Assembly: GCA_945876035.1 (NCBI GenBank)
Contig: CAMCMU010000001.1
Coordinates: forward strand, 146,008 to 210,007
Direction: 5' to 3'
Length of the DNA stretch: 64,000 nucleotides
DNA from: Schlesneria paludicola DSM 18645
GTDB lineage: Bacteria; Planctomycetota; Planctomycetia; Planctomycetales; Planctomycetaceae
Below the pieces are notes generated by a model, which was not told where the DNA came from, did no database searches, and saw only the letters and a list, made by a program, of their open reading frames with translations. The position numbers and the translations under genes are program-made. Shown here in pieces: positions 38,247-47,915 of the stretch (position 1 is the stretch's first letter; the number at the start of each line of letters is the position of its first letter).

Positions 38247-39371
38247 ATGAATCAACCGTTGGGAACGCGTGCAAAATGGGACGACGCCCCGAGTTCCGGG
38301 ACGAGAATTGCATCTTTGGAGCAAGGATTACGTTATCGCGGATATTCCATTGAAGAACTCGTCGAGCACTCAAACTTTCTTGAAGTCGCTTATGTCGTTG
38401 TTCATGGGGAACTTCCACTGAGTGAGCAAATGGCGGATATGGAGGCCATACTTTCCGAGGCTTCGAAACTCGATCCCGATTTGCTGTTGTGGCTAGAACG
38501 AATTCCGCTGAATGTTCCTGCAATTGATGTTTTGCGACTGGCGGTCAACTTCTTCGCCGTGGCGGATTCTTTTGACGACGAATCTGACCCTGCTTTCGTC
38601 TGGAATTCATTGCTTCGATTGTTGGCTCAGTTGCCACTTGTCATCGCCGCGCGGAGTCGCTTGTCACACGGCCTAGAGTTGCTCGAACCACTTGACAGTT
38701 TGACGTATTCCGGCAATGTGCTTTGGTTGTTAACCGGTCGCGAGCCAACAATTGTTGCGGAACGCGCTTGCAATGCATTCCTGACGCTGTGTGCCGAGCA
38801 CGAGTTTGCTCCTTCAACGTATGTCACTCGAATTGTGGCATCGACTCGTGCGGATTTTCATTCGGCGATCATTGCCGGCCTGTGTGCCATTAAGGGCGTG
38901 TGGCACGGCGGGCCTGGGCGTCAGATTATCGACATTTTGGAAGCCGTTGGCGATCCGAAAGCCGCTCAATCGATTGTCATCGCAGTCCTGCGTCAGTATG
39001 AGCGTATGCCGGGCTTCTGGCATCGAGTATATCGCACAAGCGATCCGCGTGCCGAGCTTTTGACAGCGTCTTGCCGCGAACTGGCTGCTGAGATTGGCAG
39101 GAAAAATTTCGAAGACATCGCGGCAGCCGTAGAGGCTGTTGTCTGGGATGAACAGCAAATATTGCCCAGTCTGGATTGGCCTGCCGCGAGGCTACTCCAT
39201 TATCTTGGTCTTGATGCCGATCTCTTTGTGCCGTTATTCGTCATCAGCCGGATGGTCGGTTGGGCCGCACACTACATCGAGCAGCAACAGTCACCACAGA
39301 CGATCCGACCGAGAGGCATCTACACGGGTCCACCGAATCGTGAATTTGAAATGCTCAACGAGCGTGGATGA
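38247..39371 (+). CDS. citrate synthase family protein, divergent
   Basis: The 374-residue protein belongs to the citrate/2-methylcitrate synthase family, which condenses acetyl-CoA (or propionyl-CoA) with oxaloacetate. Opening GLRYRGYSIEELVEHSNFLE is typical. Catalytic residues are all in place: the His in AEHEFAPSTYVTR, the His in KGVWHGGPGRQ (usually KGPLHGGAN), GFWHRVYRTSDPRA (usually GFGHRVYKTxDPRA), and the Asp in LPSLDWPAARL, then LFVISRMVGWAAHYIEQ. The substitutions in two otherwise invariant loops and Trp in place of Gly suggest a second, specialised paralogue and not the main TCA enzyme. It is divergent from the hybrid kinase gene (207-bp gap) and is followed by threonine synthase 90 bp downstream. 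Confidence 0.85.
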   Translation: MNQPLGTRAKWDDAPSSGTRIASLEQGLRYRGYSIEELVEHSNFLEVAYVVVHGELPLSEQMADMEAILSEASKLDPDLLLWLERIPLNVPAIDVLRLAVNFFAVADSFDDESDPAFVWNSLLRLLAQLPLVIAARSRLSHGLELLEPLDSLTYSGNVLWLLTGREPTIVAERACNAFLTLCAEHEFAPSTYVTRIVASTRADFHSAIIAGLCAIKGVWHGGPGRQIIDILEAVGDPKAAQSIVIAVLRQYERMPGFWHRVYRTSDPRAELLTASCRELAAEIGRKNFEDIAAAVEAVVWDEQQILPSLDWPAARLLHYLGLDADLFVPLFVISRMVGWAAHYIEQQQSPQTIRPRGIYTGPPNREFEMLNERG

Positions 39372-39461
39372 GTCTAAACGACATCGCCCCTCGTCCAGGC
39401 TCGCGATTGTCCTTGCATGTTCTTCTGACTACCAATCACTCCAACAACAGCGACTACCAAA

Positions 39462-40850
39462 ATGTCAGAACATGCCTACCAAATTTGCATCAATCCGCTC
39501 TGTAGGTCCACATTTGACATTCGTGAGGTACTGACATCCTGCGTTGACTGCGGCGATTTGCTTGACATCGACTACGATTGGAACAAGTTCTCCGTGCCTC
39601 AGTCGTTCCTCGATTTGGAAAAACGAGGGGGAAACCGCCGCGATCCAATCGACTTTAGCGGTGTTTGGCGTTTCCGCGACCTTCTGCCGTTTGCCGACGA
39701 AAAAGACATTGTCACGATTGGCGAGGGCCAGACGATCTTGCAAAAAAATTCGTTCGTCGGAAAGTTTGTGGGCATGAACACCGATTGCCTGTTTCTTCAA
39801 TATGAAGGACTGAATCCCTCGGGCAGTTTCAAGGACAATGGGATGACCGCCGCCTCGACACACGCCAAAATGGTGGGGGCACAAATAGCGGCGTGTGCGT
39901 CGACGGGAAACACAAGCGCGTCTCTGGCCATTTATGCCAGTACTTCGCGGGTCTTCCGAGCCGTTGTTTTTGTGGGAAGTGGCAAGATTGCATTTGGAAA
40001 ACTGTCACAGGCATTGGACTACAACGCAAGAACTCTGCAAGTTCTCGGCGATTTCGACGACGCACTCGACCGCGTCCGTGAAGTCTGCGGGGAGCGGGCG
40101 ATCTATCTGTGTAACAGCGTTAATCCGTTTCGGCTTGAAGGACAAAAAACAATTATGTATCGCGTCCTCGAAGGACTGAATTGGGAGGTTCCTGATTGGA
40201 TTGTGGTTCCTGGCGGAAATCTTGGTAACTCGTCAGCCTTCGGAAAAGCATTTGCGGAACTGTTCAAACTCGGTCTGATCGATCGGATACCGCGTCTCGC
40301 GGTGATCAATGCTGCCGGAGCGAATACGCTCTACCAACTCGTTGAGCAGCAGGGGGTCGGCTGGAATGCCGGTCAACCGGCAGACCAAACAATCGAGACG
40401 TTTTATGCGGACATGGATCGTGATCAACGCAAGGCATCAACGCTAGCCAGCGCGATCGAAATCAACCGTCCCGTCAATCTCAAGAAATGCCTGCGAGCGA
40501 TTGAGCTCTGTGATGGCGTCGTACGTGACGTGACGGATCAAGAGATCCTCGATTCCAAAGCACAGGTCGGAGCCGGCGGATTCGGTTGTGAACCGGCCAG
40601 CGCTGCCAGCGTGGCAGGGGCTAAAAAATTGCGTGCTGAGGGTGTTATCGCACCCAATGACCGCGTGGTCTGCATTCTGACTGGCCACCAGTTGAAGGAT
40701 CCGGACGCGACGGTGGCTTATCACTCAGGCGACAAATCGTTATTTGAGTCCAAACTCCGCTCACGTGGTGTCGAGGCTGCCGCATTTTCCAACAGTCCGA
40801 TGGTCGTTGAAAACAACCTGCAAAAAATTATGGAACTACTGGAAGGGTGA
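39462..40850 (+). CDS. thrC: threonine synthase
   Basis: PLP-dependent threonine synthase converts O-phosphohomoserine to threonine. The 462-residue protein has an N-terminal cysteine pair region ([21 protein letters not shown]) resembling a small zinc ribbon, found in many threonine synthases of this clade. The PLP lysine is Lys124 in [14 protein letters not shown], with [13 protein letters not shown] and the phosphate loop [16 protein letters not shown]. The extra insertion and the length (462 against about 350-360 for short ThrC) fit the class with an extended N-terminus. The start ATG is not preceded by an obvious ribosome site. It is co-directed with the citrate synthase-like gene, but no hom or thrB gene is adjacent. 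Confidence 0.93.
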   Translation: MSEHAYQICINPLCRSTFDIREVLTSCVDCGDLLDIDYDWNKFSVPQSFLDLEKRGGNRRDPIDFSGVWRFRDLLPFADEKDIVTIGEGQTILQKNSFVGKFVGMNTDCLFLQYEGLNPSGSFKDNGMTAASTHAKMVGAQIAACASTGNTSASLAIYASTSRVFRAVVFVGSGKIAFGKLSQALDYNARTLQVLGDFDDALDRVREVCGERAIYLCNSVNPFRLEGQKTIMYRVLEGLNWEVPDWIVVPGGNLGNSSAFGKAFAELFKLGLIDRIPRLAVINAAGANTLYQLVEQQGVGWNAGQPADQTIETFYADMDRDQRKASTLASAIEINRPVNLKKCLRAIELCDGVVRDVTDQEILDSKAQVGAGGFGCEPASAASVAGAKKLRAEGVIAPNDRVVCILTGHQLKDPDATVAYHSGDKSLFESKLRSRGVEAAAFSNSPMVVENNLQKIMELLEG

Positions 40851-41204
40851 CGAACTTGCTGCAGACAATGGCGGTTCGGGTTCCAATGTCGAGAGGCTGT
40901 TCGAGAGTTGGACGGATTCACAAACGATGACGGAGTCTCGCTCGGGATGACACGCGGGCAGATTGGCGTTGCGTTCGGTCGATGAGGATCCACTTGGGGT
41001 CGGGCCAAGCCGCCGGCAGAGTCGTTGGAAAAGAAAAAACTTGAGTTGTGGAGAGCCTCTGAATCGGTTTCTGAAATGTTACACGGTCTCTTCGAAGTTC
41101 GGGGCAACGTGTGCTGGGCCACCCCCGCGCCCGATTCGTCGATCGGACAGCCTGCGTTCCCGATGGCAATCACGCTATCGGGAATTCGTCCATCGTTTGG
41201 TCAT
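40851..41204. other. convergent intergenic region with a possible terminator stem
   Basis: 354 bp between thrC and the membrane-protein gene, which face each other. TTCCCGAT (41157-41164) and ATCGGGAA (41177-41184) form an exact 8-bp stem with a 12-nt loop. It is suitable as a bidirectional terminator although it has no strong T-tract. No gene is supported. Confidence 0.4.
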
Positions 41205-42344
41205 TCATTTTTCGGGGTCCACATCAACGGCAGGCATCCCCACGACAGGAAGCGGATCGCGAACGGGGCGTTCCGCATCGCTGGGCGCAATCTGTTCCAG
41301 AGGCATTAAATCGACGCTCTGCCTGAGCACGAGATAGATGATTGTGGCACTCGTCCAAAACAGGCTGATTCCAAGGCCTCCGACGAGATTTTCTACGAAT
41401 CGGTGATAATCCGCGGCGATCCGCTCAATGCTAGTTCCGGCACCGGCACCGAATTTCACAAACAGTACGGTCATGTCCACGGTCCCATGCAAGACAAGCG
41501 TCGCAATAAAATGGACACCGCTCCCTATGGCTAGGGCAACAGTGGCAAGGGATACGGCTTGAAACGGACGGCCAGTCCACAGGCTGTACGAGCGACTCAA
41601 CCCACTGAATCCGTCGCAATCATCTGAGGCGATTGCCGCAATCATTAAAGGCCACCCCACGGCGGCGGCCAAAAGTAAAATCGTGATTGCGATGCCACAC
41701 GTCAGAAATAAGGGTGATGCACACCACAACCAGGTTTGGCCCAAAATGGGAACCCGTCCCGGCAGGGCAATCACACTGATGGTGAGCAGCATCGCGGCCG
41801 CCCCCATCAAAGGAATCAATGGGCAAACCAATCCTCGACTCCAGCGAGACAGTCCAAATTCGGTTATTTGTCGAAATGAACCCGATTCGTTTCGAGCAAA
41901 TTGAATCGCTGCCTGTCGACAAATCGCCAAGCCAAAGAATGTTGAAAATACCCCGCTCCAAAGGACGTCGAATAGGGCACGCGTTCTGCCAAGCGGCGAG
42001 TTGTTGGTTCGTACGCTGTCAAACGCTGAAGCCACAAGATCAAACCACGGGCGTGCTGTTGAACTCATAAAGGCGGCGGCACTTTCGGCCTGATCGCGCG
42101 ATATTGGACTTGACAAGACAAGATCGACCAAAGCGGGGTTGCTGTCCGCGTTCCGCAAAACGGAGATTGCGTTTCGTTTCGTTGTCACGGTCACCGTCTC
42201 GCCAAGCCATTTTCCAAGGCTCATGACGTAGATTGCAAGAAGACCCAAGACGATCTGCCGCACGGAAATGGCAATGCCGAACACGCGGAACAAATGCCGC
42301 CCGGGAAATCGATTTGGATCGGGAATGTTAACCTGCTCTTTCAT
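41205..42344 (-). CDS. polytopic membrane protein, planctomycete-type, unknown function
   Basis: A 379-residue protein with about six hydrophobic segments: one near residues 28-50 (VRQIVLGLLAIYVMSLGKWL), others around 125-145, 180-200, 215-245, 270-295 and 325-350. Its opening block, HLFRVFGIAISVRQIVLG, recalls a planctomycete family of putative permease-like proteins with a conserved N-terminal RxFxIAIxxRQ motif. I cannot name a function. Motif SRSYSLWTGRPFQA in the third quarter looks conserved as well. No signal peptide or nucleotide-binding site is visible. I chose ATG at 42344 (AGAGTGG upstream); the open frame extends 24 codons further. Confidence 0.7.
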   Translation of the reverse strand: MKEQVNIPDPNRFPGRHLFRVFGIAISVRQIVLGLLAIYVMSLGKWLGETVTVTTKRNAISVLRNADSNPALVDLVLSSPISRDQAESAAAFMSSTARPWFDLVASAFDSVRTNNSPLGRTRALFDVLWSGVFSTFFGLAICRQAAIQFARNESGSFRQITEFGLSRWSRGLVCPLIPLMGAAAMLLTISVIALPGRVPILGQTWLWCASPLFLTCGIAITILLLAAAVGWPLMIAAIASDDCDGFSGLSRSYSLWTGRPFQAVSLATVALAIGSGVHFIATLVLHGTVDMTVLFVKFGAGAGTSIERIAADYHRFVENLVGGLGISLFWTSATIIYLVLRQSVDLMPLEQIAPSDAERPVRDPLPVVGMPAVDVDPEK

Positions 42345-42629
42345 GTGCCACTCTCTATCCGTTTGTTGCGTCCTCGTGATGCGATCGATCCCCAGTCTCG
42401 CCCGAGTTGACGTCAAGTGTGTCGTCCCCGCACTAGAAACTACGTTGATCCGTCCACAGCGAAATCCCTCACAGAAAAAACAGCGAATCCGAGTCAGAAT
42501 TTTTTGTCTGCCGGCATCGAGTTGCTGGTCATGGCCTCTTCAAGGATCTGTCTTACTGGAAGATCTGTTTCGACGCTCGGTGGGTCCGTGTGCCGAATTC
42601 CTGCGAACACTGAGGGCGCCGACTGTTCG

Positions 42630-43502
42630 TTAAGTGGGCGGGGAGTTGCTAAAACCGAGTTTTTCACTTTCGGCCGCCATTTTTTGCCACGTGTACACAG
42701 GTCTCCAGCCCAGCATCTGTTTGAGTTTCTCGCAACTGACCAACCCCACTCTGTTTGCCAATTCGCCACGCAGGTCGCTCACTTGTGGATAATAATTTGC
42801 CAGTAAATTGCGGGTTGGAGTTGTCACACAAACATCGTCGGCGGCGACATTAAAAACTTCGAATCCGGTACGGTCTGACTGCAGCCATGCCAAGCAGGCT
42901 GTCGCGACGTCACGTGCATCGACGTAGGACCAAATCGAATTTGCTGCGGCTGCGTCATTGACCGTAAATTTACGAAAACGCCACTCGTAGGACCCTTCGT
43001 AGACAATACGTTGCGGACGTAAAGCGGCAATTGCCATCCCGTTCCAGCGCACATAATGTTGCGCCAATGTTTCTAGGTTCTGCTTAACAGCACCATAAAT
43101 CCCATCGGGACAAGCAGGTGCTTCCTCGTCGATCGGCAAGTAGGAGGCGCGACGGTACTCGCCATAGATCATTGGGCTGCTCGCAAGAACAACGCGAGGA
43201 ATGCGCAGATTGGCCGCCGCCTGCAAGATGTGATAGCCACCCAGCGACAGATTGCGATAGGTCGTCTCCCATGGGGTCCACGTGTCATTAGGCAGACTAC
43301 CGAAGTGGACGACGGCATCGGCACCAGCCAGTACATCGTAAACGCCAGCACCATCTTCCAAATTGAGTTGCCGATAGTCTTGTTCCCAAAATCCACACGG
43401 CTTGAGATCCACTCCCAGCACGTAATAGCCCGCTTCGCGCAGAACACGCACAATGGAAAGGCCCGTGCCTCCCTTGGCACCTGTGACGACAACTTTCTTC
43501 AT
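42630..43502 (-). CDS. extended SDR: NAD-dependent epimerase/dehydratase, possibly uronate-type dehydrogenase
   Basis: A 290-residue extended short-chain dehydrogenase. The NAD loop is VVVTGAKGGTGLSIVRVL (a variant of GxxGxxG), LGVDLKP gives the acidic residue for NAD, VVHFGSLPND lies in the middle, and catalytic YGAVKQN provides YxxxK with the Ser in ASSPMIYGEYR. The pattern DAVVHFGSLPND followed by ASSPMIYG recalls NAD-dependent uronate or sugar dehydrogenases, but the substrate is inference. ATG at 43502 gives the canonical N-terminus; an ATG seven codons earlier is the alternative. It lies 154 bp downstream of the second enolase-superfamily dehydratase, same strand, so the two may act successively on one sugar or sugar acid. 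Confidence 0.85.
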   Translation of the reverse strand: MKKVVVTGAKGGTGLSIVRVLREAGYYVLGVDLKPCGFWEQDYRQLNLEDGAGVYDVLAGADAVVHFGSLPNDTWTPWETTYRNLSLGGYHILQAAANLRIPRVVLASSPMIYGEYRRASYLPIDEEAPACPDGIYGAVKQNLETLAQHYVRWNGMAIAALRPQRIVYEGSYEWRFRKFTVNDAAAANSIWSYVDARDVATACLAWLQSDRTGFEVFNVAADDVCVTTPTRNLLANYYPQVSDLRGELANRVGLVSCEKLKQMLGWRPVYTWQKMAAESEKLGFSNSPPT

Positions 43503-43656
43503 CGTTTTCTTCTCTTTAATCATGGAACATCAGGCTAGCACCTTATCTCGGTTGCTAGTGTCCCCTCGTGGTTAACCAATTACCAATCCGGTCAGTTGTT
43601 GCAAATCATTGAGCGGCACAAAACGTCTTGGGCGGCGTCTCCCCAATGTGGTTTCC

Positions 43657-44811
43657 CTAAATCAGCGGCAACGCGCCATCACCGTTGATGAAAGTTCTCA
43701 ACTTCAACGGTTGATAAGGGTATTTGCGAACGTAGTCCCAGTCCAGTTCGATACCCAACCCGGGTCGATCATTAGGAATCACATACCCCTGATCAACTAT
43801 GTGGCCGTGACGTTGAACGTCATTAAACCAAGGGCGATGACGACAGTGTTCCAAGATCAAAAAATTGGGCATACTGACAGCAGCATGAATGTTGGCTGCC
43901 ATCGCCACCGGCCCATACGGATTGTGGGGCGCCACCTGAATTCCGTAAACCTCGGCGTAAGAAGCGATACGAAGCAACTCACCAATCCCCCCGCAGTGGG
44001 AAATATCGGCTTGAATGATGTCAACCGCTCCCTTCTCGAGCCACTCTCGAAACTGCCATCGAGTGACCAATCGTTCTCCGGCAGCAATCCGAACTCCGGG
44101 GCAGGCGCGACGCAATTCGATCAACTTTTGCGGAGTGTCCATGTTCACGGGTTCTTCGACAAACAATGTTTTGACATCGGCCAGGCCTTCGATCAGCCGA
44201 TGTGCCTCCTGCAACGAAAAAATTCCGCCGCAATCCATCATCAAATCACACTCCGTTCCTACGGCCGCTCGAACTTTGCGAGCAGCCTCCAACGCTACAT
44301 CGACCTGCTTCTTATCATGATAGGGGACGACATATGCTCCGGTTCCCAACTTGAATGCATCGAAACCTTCGTCCACAGCCGTCTTGGCTTCGGCGGCCAA
44401 AGATCCAAGGCCGAGGTCCCCTCGAGCATAGAGTCGGATACGGTCTCGAACGGCGCCGCCGAGCAGTTTGTAAACGGGCAGGTTATAGGCTTTACCGGTC
44501 ACATCCCAAAGCGCTTGCTCGATGCCGCTGGCGGCGCTCGATGCCACAATCCCACCGCGCCACCAAAAAAGGCGTTGCATCTGCTGCCAGGCACGATGGA
44601 CCTGAGTCGGATCTTGACCGACTAATAAGGGTGCAAAATGATGTTCAATCATGGCAACCACGGCCATCTCGTGATATTCGGTTGTCGCTTCTCCGACACC
44701 GACAATCCCTTCATCGGTTTCTACACGAACGAAAATCCAGTTTCGAGAAGGTGCACTTCCCCCAGGGCTCGCAATGCCCATGACATGAGCACGAATTGAC
44801 GAAATTTTCAT
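43657..44811 (-). CDS. mandelate racemase/enolase-superfamily sugar-acid dehydratase
   Basis: A 384-residue enolase-superfamily protein of the MR subgroup. The cap domain (WIFVRVETDEGIVGVGEA) is followed by a barrel with DAFKLGTGAYVVPYHD (lysine motif region), metal ligands in LMMDCGGIFS (Asp), TLFVEEPVNMD (Glu) and IAAGERLVTRW (Glu), and catalytic His in VAPHNPYGPVAMAAN. It resembles galactonate or related sugar-acid dehydratases and is a paralogue of the 19187-20365 gene, but its DCGG replaces that copy's DCHA. AGGAC sits about nine bases upstream of the ATG. The downstream SDR gene suggests a short catabolic pair. Exact substrate unknown. Confidence 0.88.
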   Translation of the reverse strand: MKISSIRAHVMGIASPGGSAPSRNWIFVRVETDEGIVGVGEATTEYHEMAVVAMIEHHFAPLLVGQDPTQVHRAWQQMQRLFWWRGGIVASSAASGIEQALWDVTGKAYNLPVYKLLGGAVRDRIRLYARGDLGLGSLAAEAKTAVDEGFDAFKLGTGAYVVPYHDKKQVDVALEAARKVRAAVGTECDLMMDCGGIFSLQEAHRLIEGLADVKTLFVEEPVNMDTPQKLIELRRACPGVRIAAGERLVTRWQFREWLEKGAVDIIQADISHCGGIGELLRIASYAEVYGIQVAPHNPYGPVAMAANIHAAVSMPNFLILEHCRHRPWFNDVQRHGHIVDQGYVIPNDRPGLGIELDWDYVRKYPYQPLKLRTFINGDGALPLI

Positions 44812-46161
44812 TTGGTATTAGTCCTTGATGCGGCAACACTATCGAGGGATGCTCCCACGGACAATGATCGACAATCTCGCAACGCCGCATGTCGAGGAGA
44901 TTTGCCAAGTTCTGATTTTATAGGCGCGCTTTTTCTCGGTAATCAACATTGCTCAGGAAATAAAGGCGGTGGGTGAATTTCTTGCGATGATCGCGAGGTC
45001 AACTCATAGAAATCGACACGATCCATGCCGCCACCGTCGACATTTCATTGTCCATCCGTCGGCCACTTAATACACGACTAACCAGATCGAGGAACTCACT
45101 CACACAGGAATGAAACGTCCGTCATTGACGTCACTTGGCAAAACCATTTGTCGAATTCCCAAACTACCAAAAACCAGATTCATCGACTAGGTGCATTCAC
45201 AGGACCACTGTCGCTTCTTCGCAAAGAAACGACGATCCACCCGGTCTGAATGACCTGGGGGACAAAGCAGCTCAAATCTGTTCATGAAGGCCAACCGATC
45301 GAGGTATTGCCCAATCCTGTGTTTAGAAAACAACACTGTTTTCTAAACACAGGATTCGCGTGGCCATGGAGTAGAGTTCCGTGGGAGACAATGAGTCATG
45401 GAATCAGCAGACGACGGGATTTTCTTGTGCGCGTTGGACGCGTGATGGATCCGGCAGGCTGACGCACGGGTACTGGAAAAGACCTTTTTCAATCGGGTCC
45501 AGAATCTCTGGGAGCCGTCATCGATTTCCAGCCGAGGATCAATCGCGAAACCTCACTATTTCAGATTCAACGGCCTGTGACAAAAAGAAGATCGAGATTC
45601 CCCCATAAGCAAACGCGGCCCCTGCGTGTTGGATGCGTCGTTGCGGGATCTTGGTTCTCCCGCAGCAGTTTCTTTGACGGTTTGTAGCCGTTCCCACTCA
45701 CCCGACGCGTATTCCCGATGGTTACTCACAACGCGCACGAGACGTCCCTTCTCGCACTCGCTGACATGCCCCCCTCCAAAGCAAGCGGCACGAGGCCCCC
45801 GCCGACGACATCTTTCGGGTGGACGTTGGCGGACATCCCATCAAGCCTCGATCAACATATACGGCTATCCCGAATAGGTCTCGCGGACTCTACCTGTCGT
45901 CCTCTTGTGACCGCTGAACCTTGCTCTTGCACAACGAGATTGACTCCGAAACGATTAGAGTTCGAATCAAAGAGCGATTGCAACGCTTCAGAAAAATGCC
46001 CGTCAAACTTCCAGAAAGGGATCACAAGAAACGCCGGTCTTCGATCGACTTGCGGTTCCACAGATATGGGGGGGCTTCGAAGTCTACGTTGACCGAAATT
46101 AATGTGCAAAATCGCGTTCTAGGTTGCGGACAGCTCGGCCTGAACGGCCGTGATCGAACGC
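44812..46161. other. 1.35 kb gene-free region
   Basis: The longest stretch without a supported gene apart from the IS-bearing 7914-9646 gap. Frames at 45556-45738 minus and 45718-46109 on both strands are overlapping and without domain; they may be decayed sequence, but I could not identify a parent. The notable element is the 20-bp perfect hairpin at 45313-45356. Confidence 0.5.
45313..45356. repeat. perfect 20-bp inverted repeat, 4-nt loop
   Basis: AATCCTGTGTTTAGAAAACA (45313-45332) and TGTTTTCTAAACACAGGATT (45337-45356) are exact complements around the loop ACAC. The outer bases ATCCTGT/ACAGGAT are shared with the hairpin at 6007-6043. It lies about 500 bp upstream of the dehydratase gene and 800 bp past the DUF1501 stop. 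Confidence 0.95.
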
Positions 46162-47598
46162 TCAGCCGATCAGGTCTCGGATCGGCTCTCCTCCGTGTGC
46201 GATCGGAATCGGGCGTCCGCTGAGATCCGGTAATGTCATGTGAGGATCGATCCCCAGTTGCTGATAGATCGTCGCCACGATGTCGCCGGGCGAAACCGGA
46301 TTGCTATCAGGATAAGCCGCCATGGAGTCCGTTGTCCCATAGACCACGCCTGGTTTCACACCCCCTCCAGCCATCAGGCAAAAGGTACAGGAGGGCCAGT
46401 GATCTCGGCCGGCTTCCCTGTTGACTTTCGGAAGCCGACCCATTTCTCCCATCACGAACACTAATGTAGATTCGAGCAGGCCGCGATTTTCGAGATCGAG
46501 TATGAGCGCTGAGAAACACGCATCAAGAACAGGAAGATTATGCTTCTTCAACATCGCAAAAATATTCTCGTGCATGTCCCAGGTGAGCGATCCGGTTGAA
46601 AAAAATGGCTCGGCATGCACGCTGATGAAAGGAACACCCGTTTCGACCATTCGTCGAGCCACCAGCATACTGGAACCAAACAGATTGCGACCATAATGAT
46701 CGCGAGTTTCCTCTGACTCTTGCGAGATGTCGAATGCATCTCGCGTCTTGCTGGTGCAAAGCATCGAGAAAGCTTGCCGCTGGAAACGGTCGAGTCGATC
46801 GACGGCCGTGGAAACTGACAATCGATCGAATTGTCCATTGAGTTGCTCGAGTACCGACCGACGTCTGTCCAACCGATTGACCGTCATCTCGGGAAGATCA
46901 TCGAGACCCGGCGCCATCGGAACACCGAGTGCCCTTGCCGTTCCATACAACGGGCGTTCGGCAACTTTGTCGAAAGTAGGATCGCAGAGACTGAAGAGCG
47001 GATCGTATTGACTGCCGAGGAACCCTCCGTAGGGTCCGGGCAGACGTATACCGGGAAACTGGGTCGATTGGCCCCACCCCGGATAACACGGCAGACAAAC
47101 AGCCCCCGGCATGTCTTTCGAGCCGAGCCCCAGATACTGACAGATCGCGCCGATGTCCGGCGGATCATTTCGATCCGGAGAGGTGCCGGCATTACCGTTT
47201 GCGCACCCGGTCATCACCGGCAGAGGGTTGTGTGAGTTCTGGGTATGAGTGACCGTGCGGATCAGCGACACTTTGTGCATGATCTGCGCGATCTTCGGCA
47301 TGTGTTCGCAGATTTGTAGGCCCGGCAGAGATGTTTCGATCGAATTAAATTCGCCACGCACCTCGACAGGAGCATTCGGCTTGAGGTCAAACATGTCTAT
47401 CTGGCTGGGGCCACCCAGTAAGTTGAATAGGATCACCGACTTCGCAGGTCCCTTGCGGTGTGTCGGTGACATCTCGGCCGCTTGAAGCAATCGTGGCAAC
47501 GTCATGCCGCCAAACAGAGAGACAGAGCCAACCTGCATCAATGCGCGGCGCGACAGCCCGTCACACAGTTTTTTTGGATGACCGAGAACACTGAGCAT
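46162..47598 (-). CDS. DUF1501 protein, stand-alone
   Basis: A 478-residue DUF1501 family protein with leader LSRRALMQVGSVSLFGG (twin-arginine-like) and a cleaved-looking AEMSPTHR region. The family core shows VILFNLLGGPSQIDMFDLKP, IRTVTHTQNSHNPLPVMTG, SVHAEPFFSTGSLTWDMHEN, VMGEMGRLPKVN and GRDHWPSCTFCLMAGGGVKP, ending IVATIYQQLGIDPH. GGAG lies seven to nine bases before the ATG. Unlike the copy at 28887, no DUF1549/DUF1553 gene precedes it. A different subgroup of DUF1501 is likely, as the two share only the short core motifs. Confidence 0.93.
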   Translation of the reverse strand: MLSVLGHPKKLCDGLSRRALMQVGSVSLFGGMTLPRLLQAAEMSPTHRKGPAKSVILFNLLGGPSQIDMFDLKPNAPVEVRGEFNSIETSLPGLQICEHMPKIAQIMHKVSLIRTVTHTQNSHNPLPVMTGCANGNAGTSPDRNDPPDIGAICQYLGLGSKDMPGAVCLPCYPGWGQSTQFPGIRLPGPYGGFLGSQYDPLFSLCDPTFDKVAERPLYGTARALGVPMAPGLDDLPEMTVNRLDRRRSVLEQLNGQFDRLSVSTAVDRLDRFQRQAFSMLCTSKTRDAFDISQESEETRDHYGRNLFGSSMLVARRMVETGVPFISVHAEPFFSTGSLTWDMHENIFAMLKKHNLPVLDACFSALILDLENRGLLESTLVFVMGEMGRLPKVNREAGRDHWPSCTFCLMAGGGVKPGVVYGTTDSMAAYPDSNPVSPGDIVATIYQQLGIDPHMTLPDLSGRPIPIAHGGEPIRDLIG

Positions 47599-47915
47599 GT
47601 GCCTTCACTCCACAAAATATAGGCAGCCATTTTGTAACGATGTATCAGTCATACCCGTAACTTATCGGCACTTTTCATCTCACGTCAATGAGAATCAGGG
47701 AAATTCTAGACCGCCAGTAAAAGCACGATCCCAAAAACTCGGACGGATTCATTCACGTGACCATCGTAACCGAATTCTTCTGCTTGCGATCGACCGTTAC
47801 CCGTGTCAGCGAGATTTAAATCTGAATATCCCAAGTCCTACACACGGGGAACTGCCGAGAGGCGGAGGAGATGTGCCTGCAACTCAGATCAGCCTAGGCG
47901 GCGGAGCCAGGCACG
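47599..47915. other. 317-bp intergenic region
   Basis: The gap between the DUF1501 start and the end of the HEAT-repeat gene. No gene or strong hairpin was found; it probably carries the DUF1501 promoter, but no box pair is convincing. Confidence 0.4.

Noticed and set aside
43609..44625. 338-codon open frame antisense to the second dehydratase gene
   Set aside because: The minus-strand gene has intact enolase-superfamily motifs; this frame is its shadow and contains no domain.
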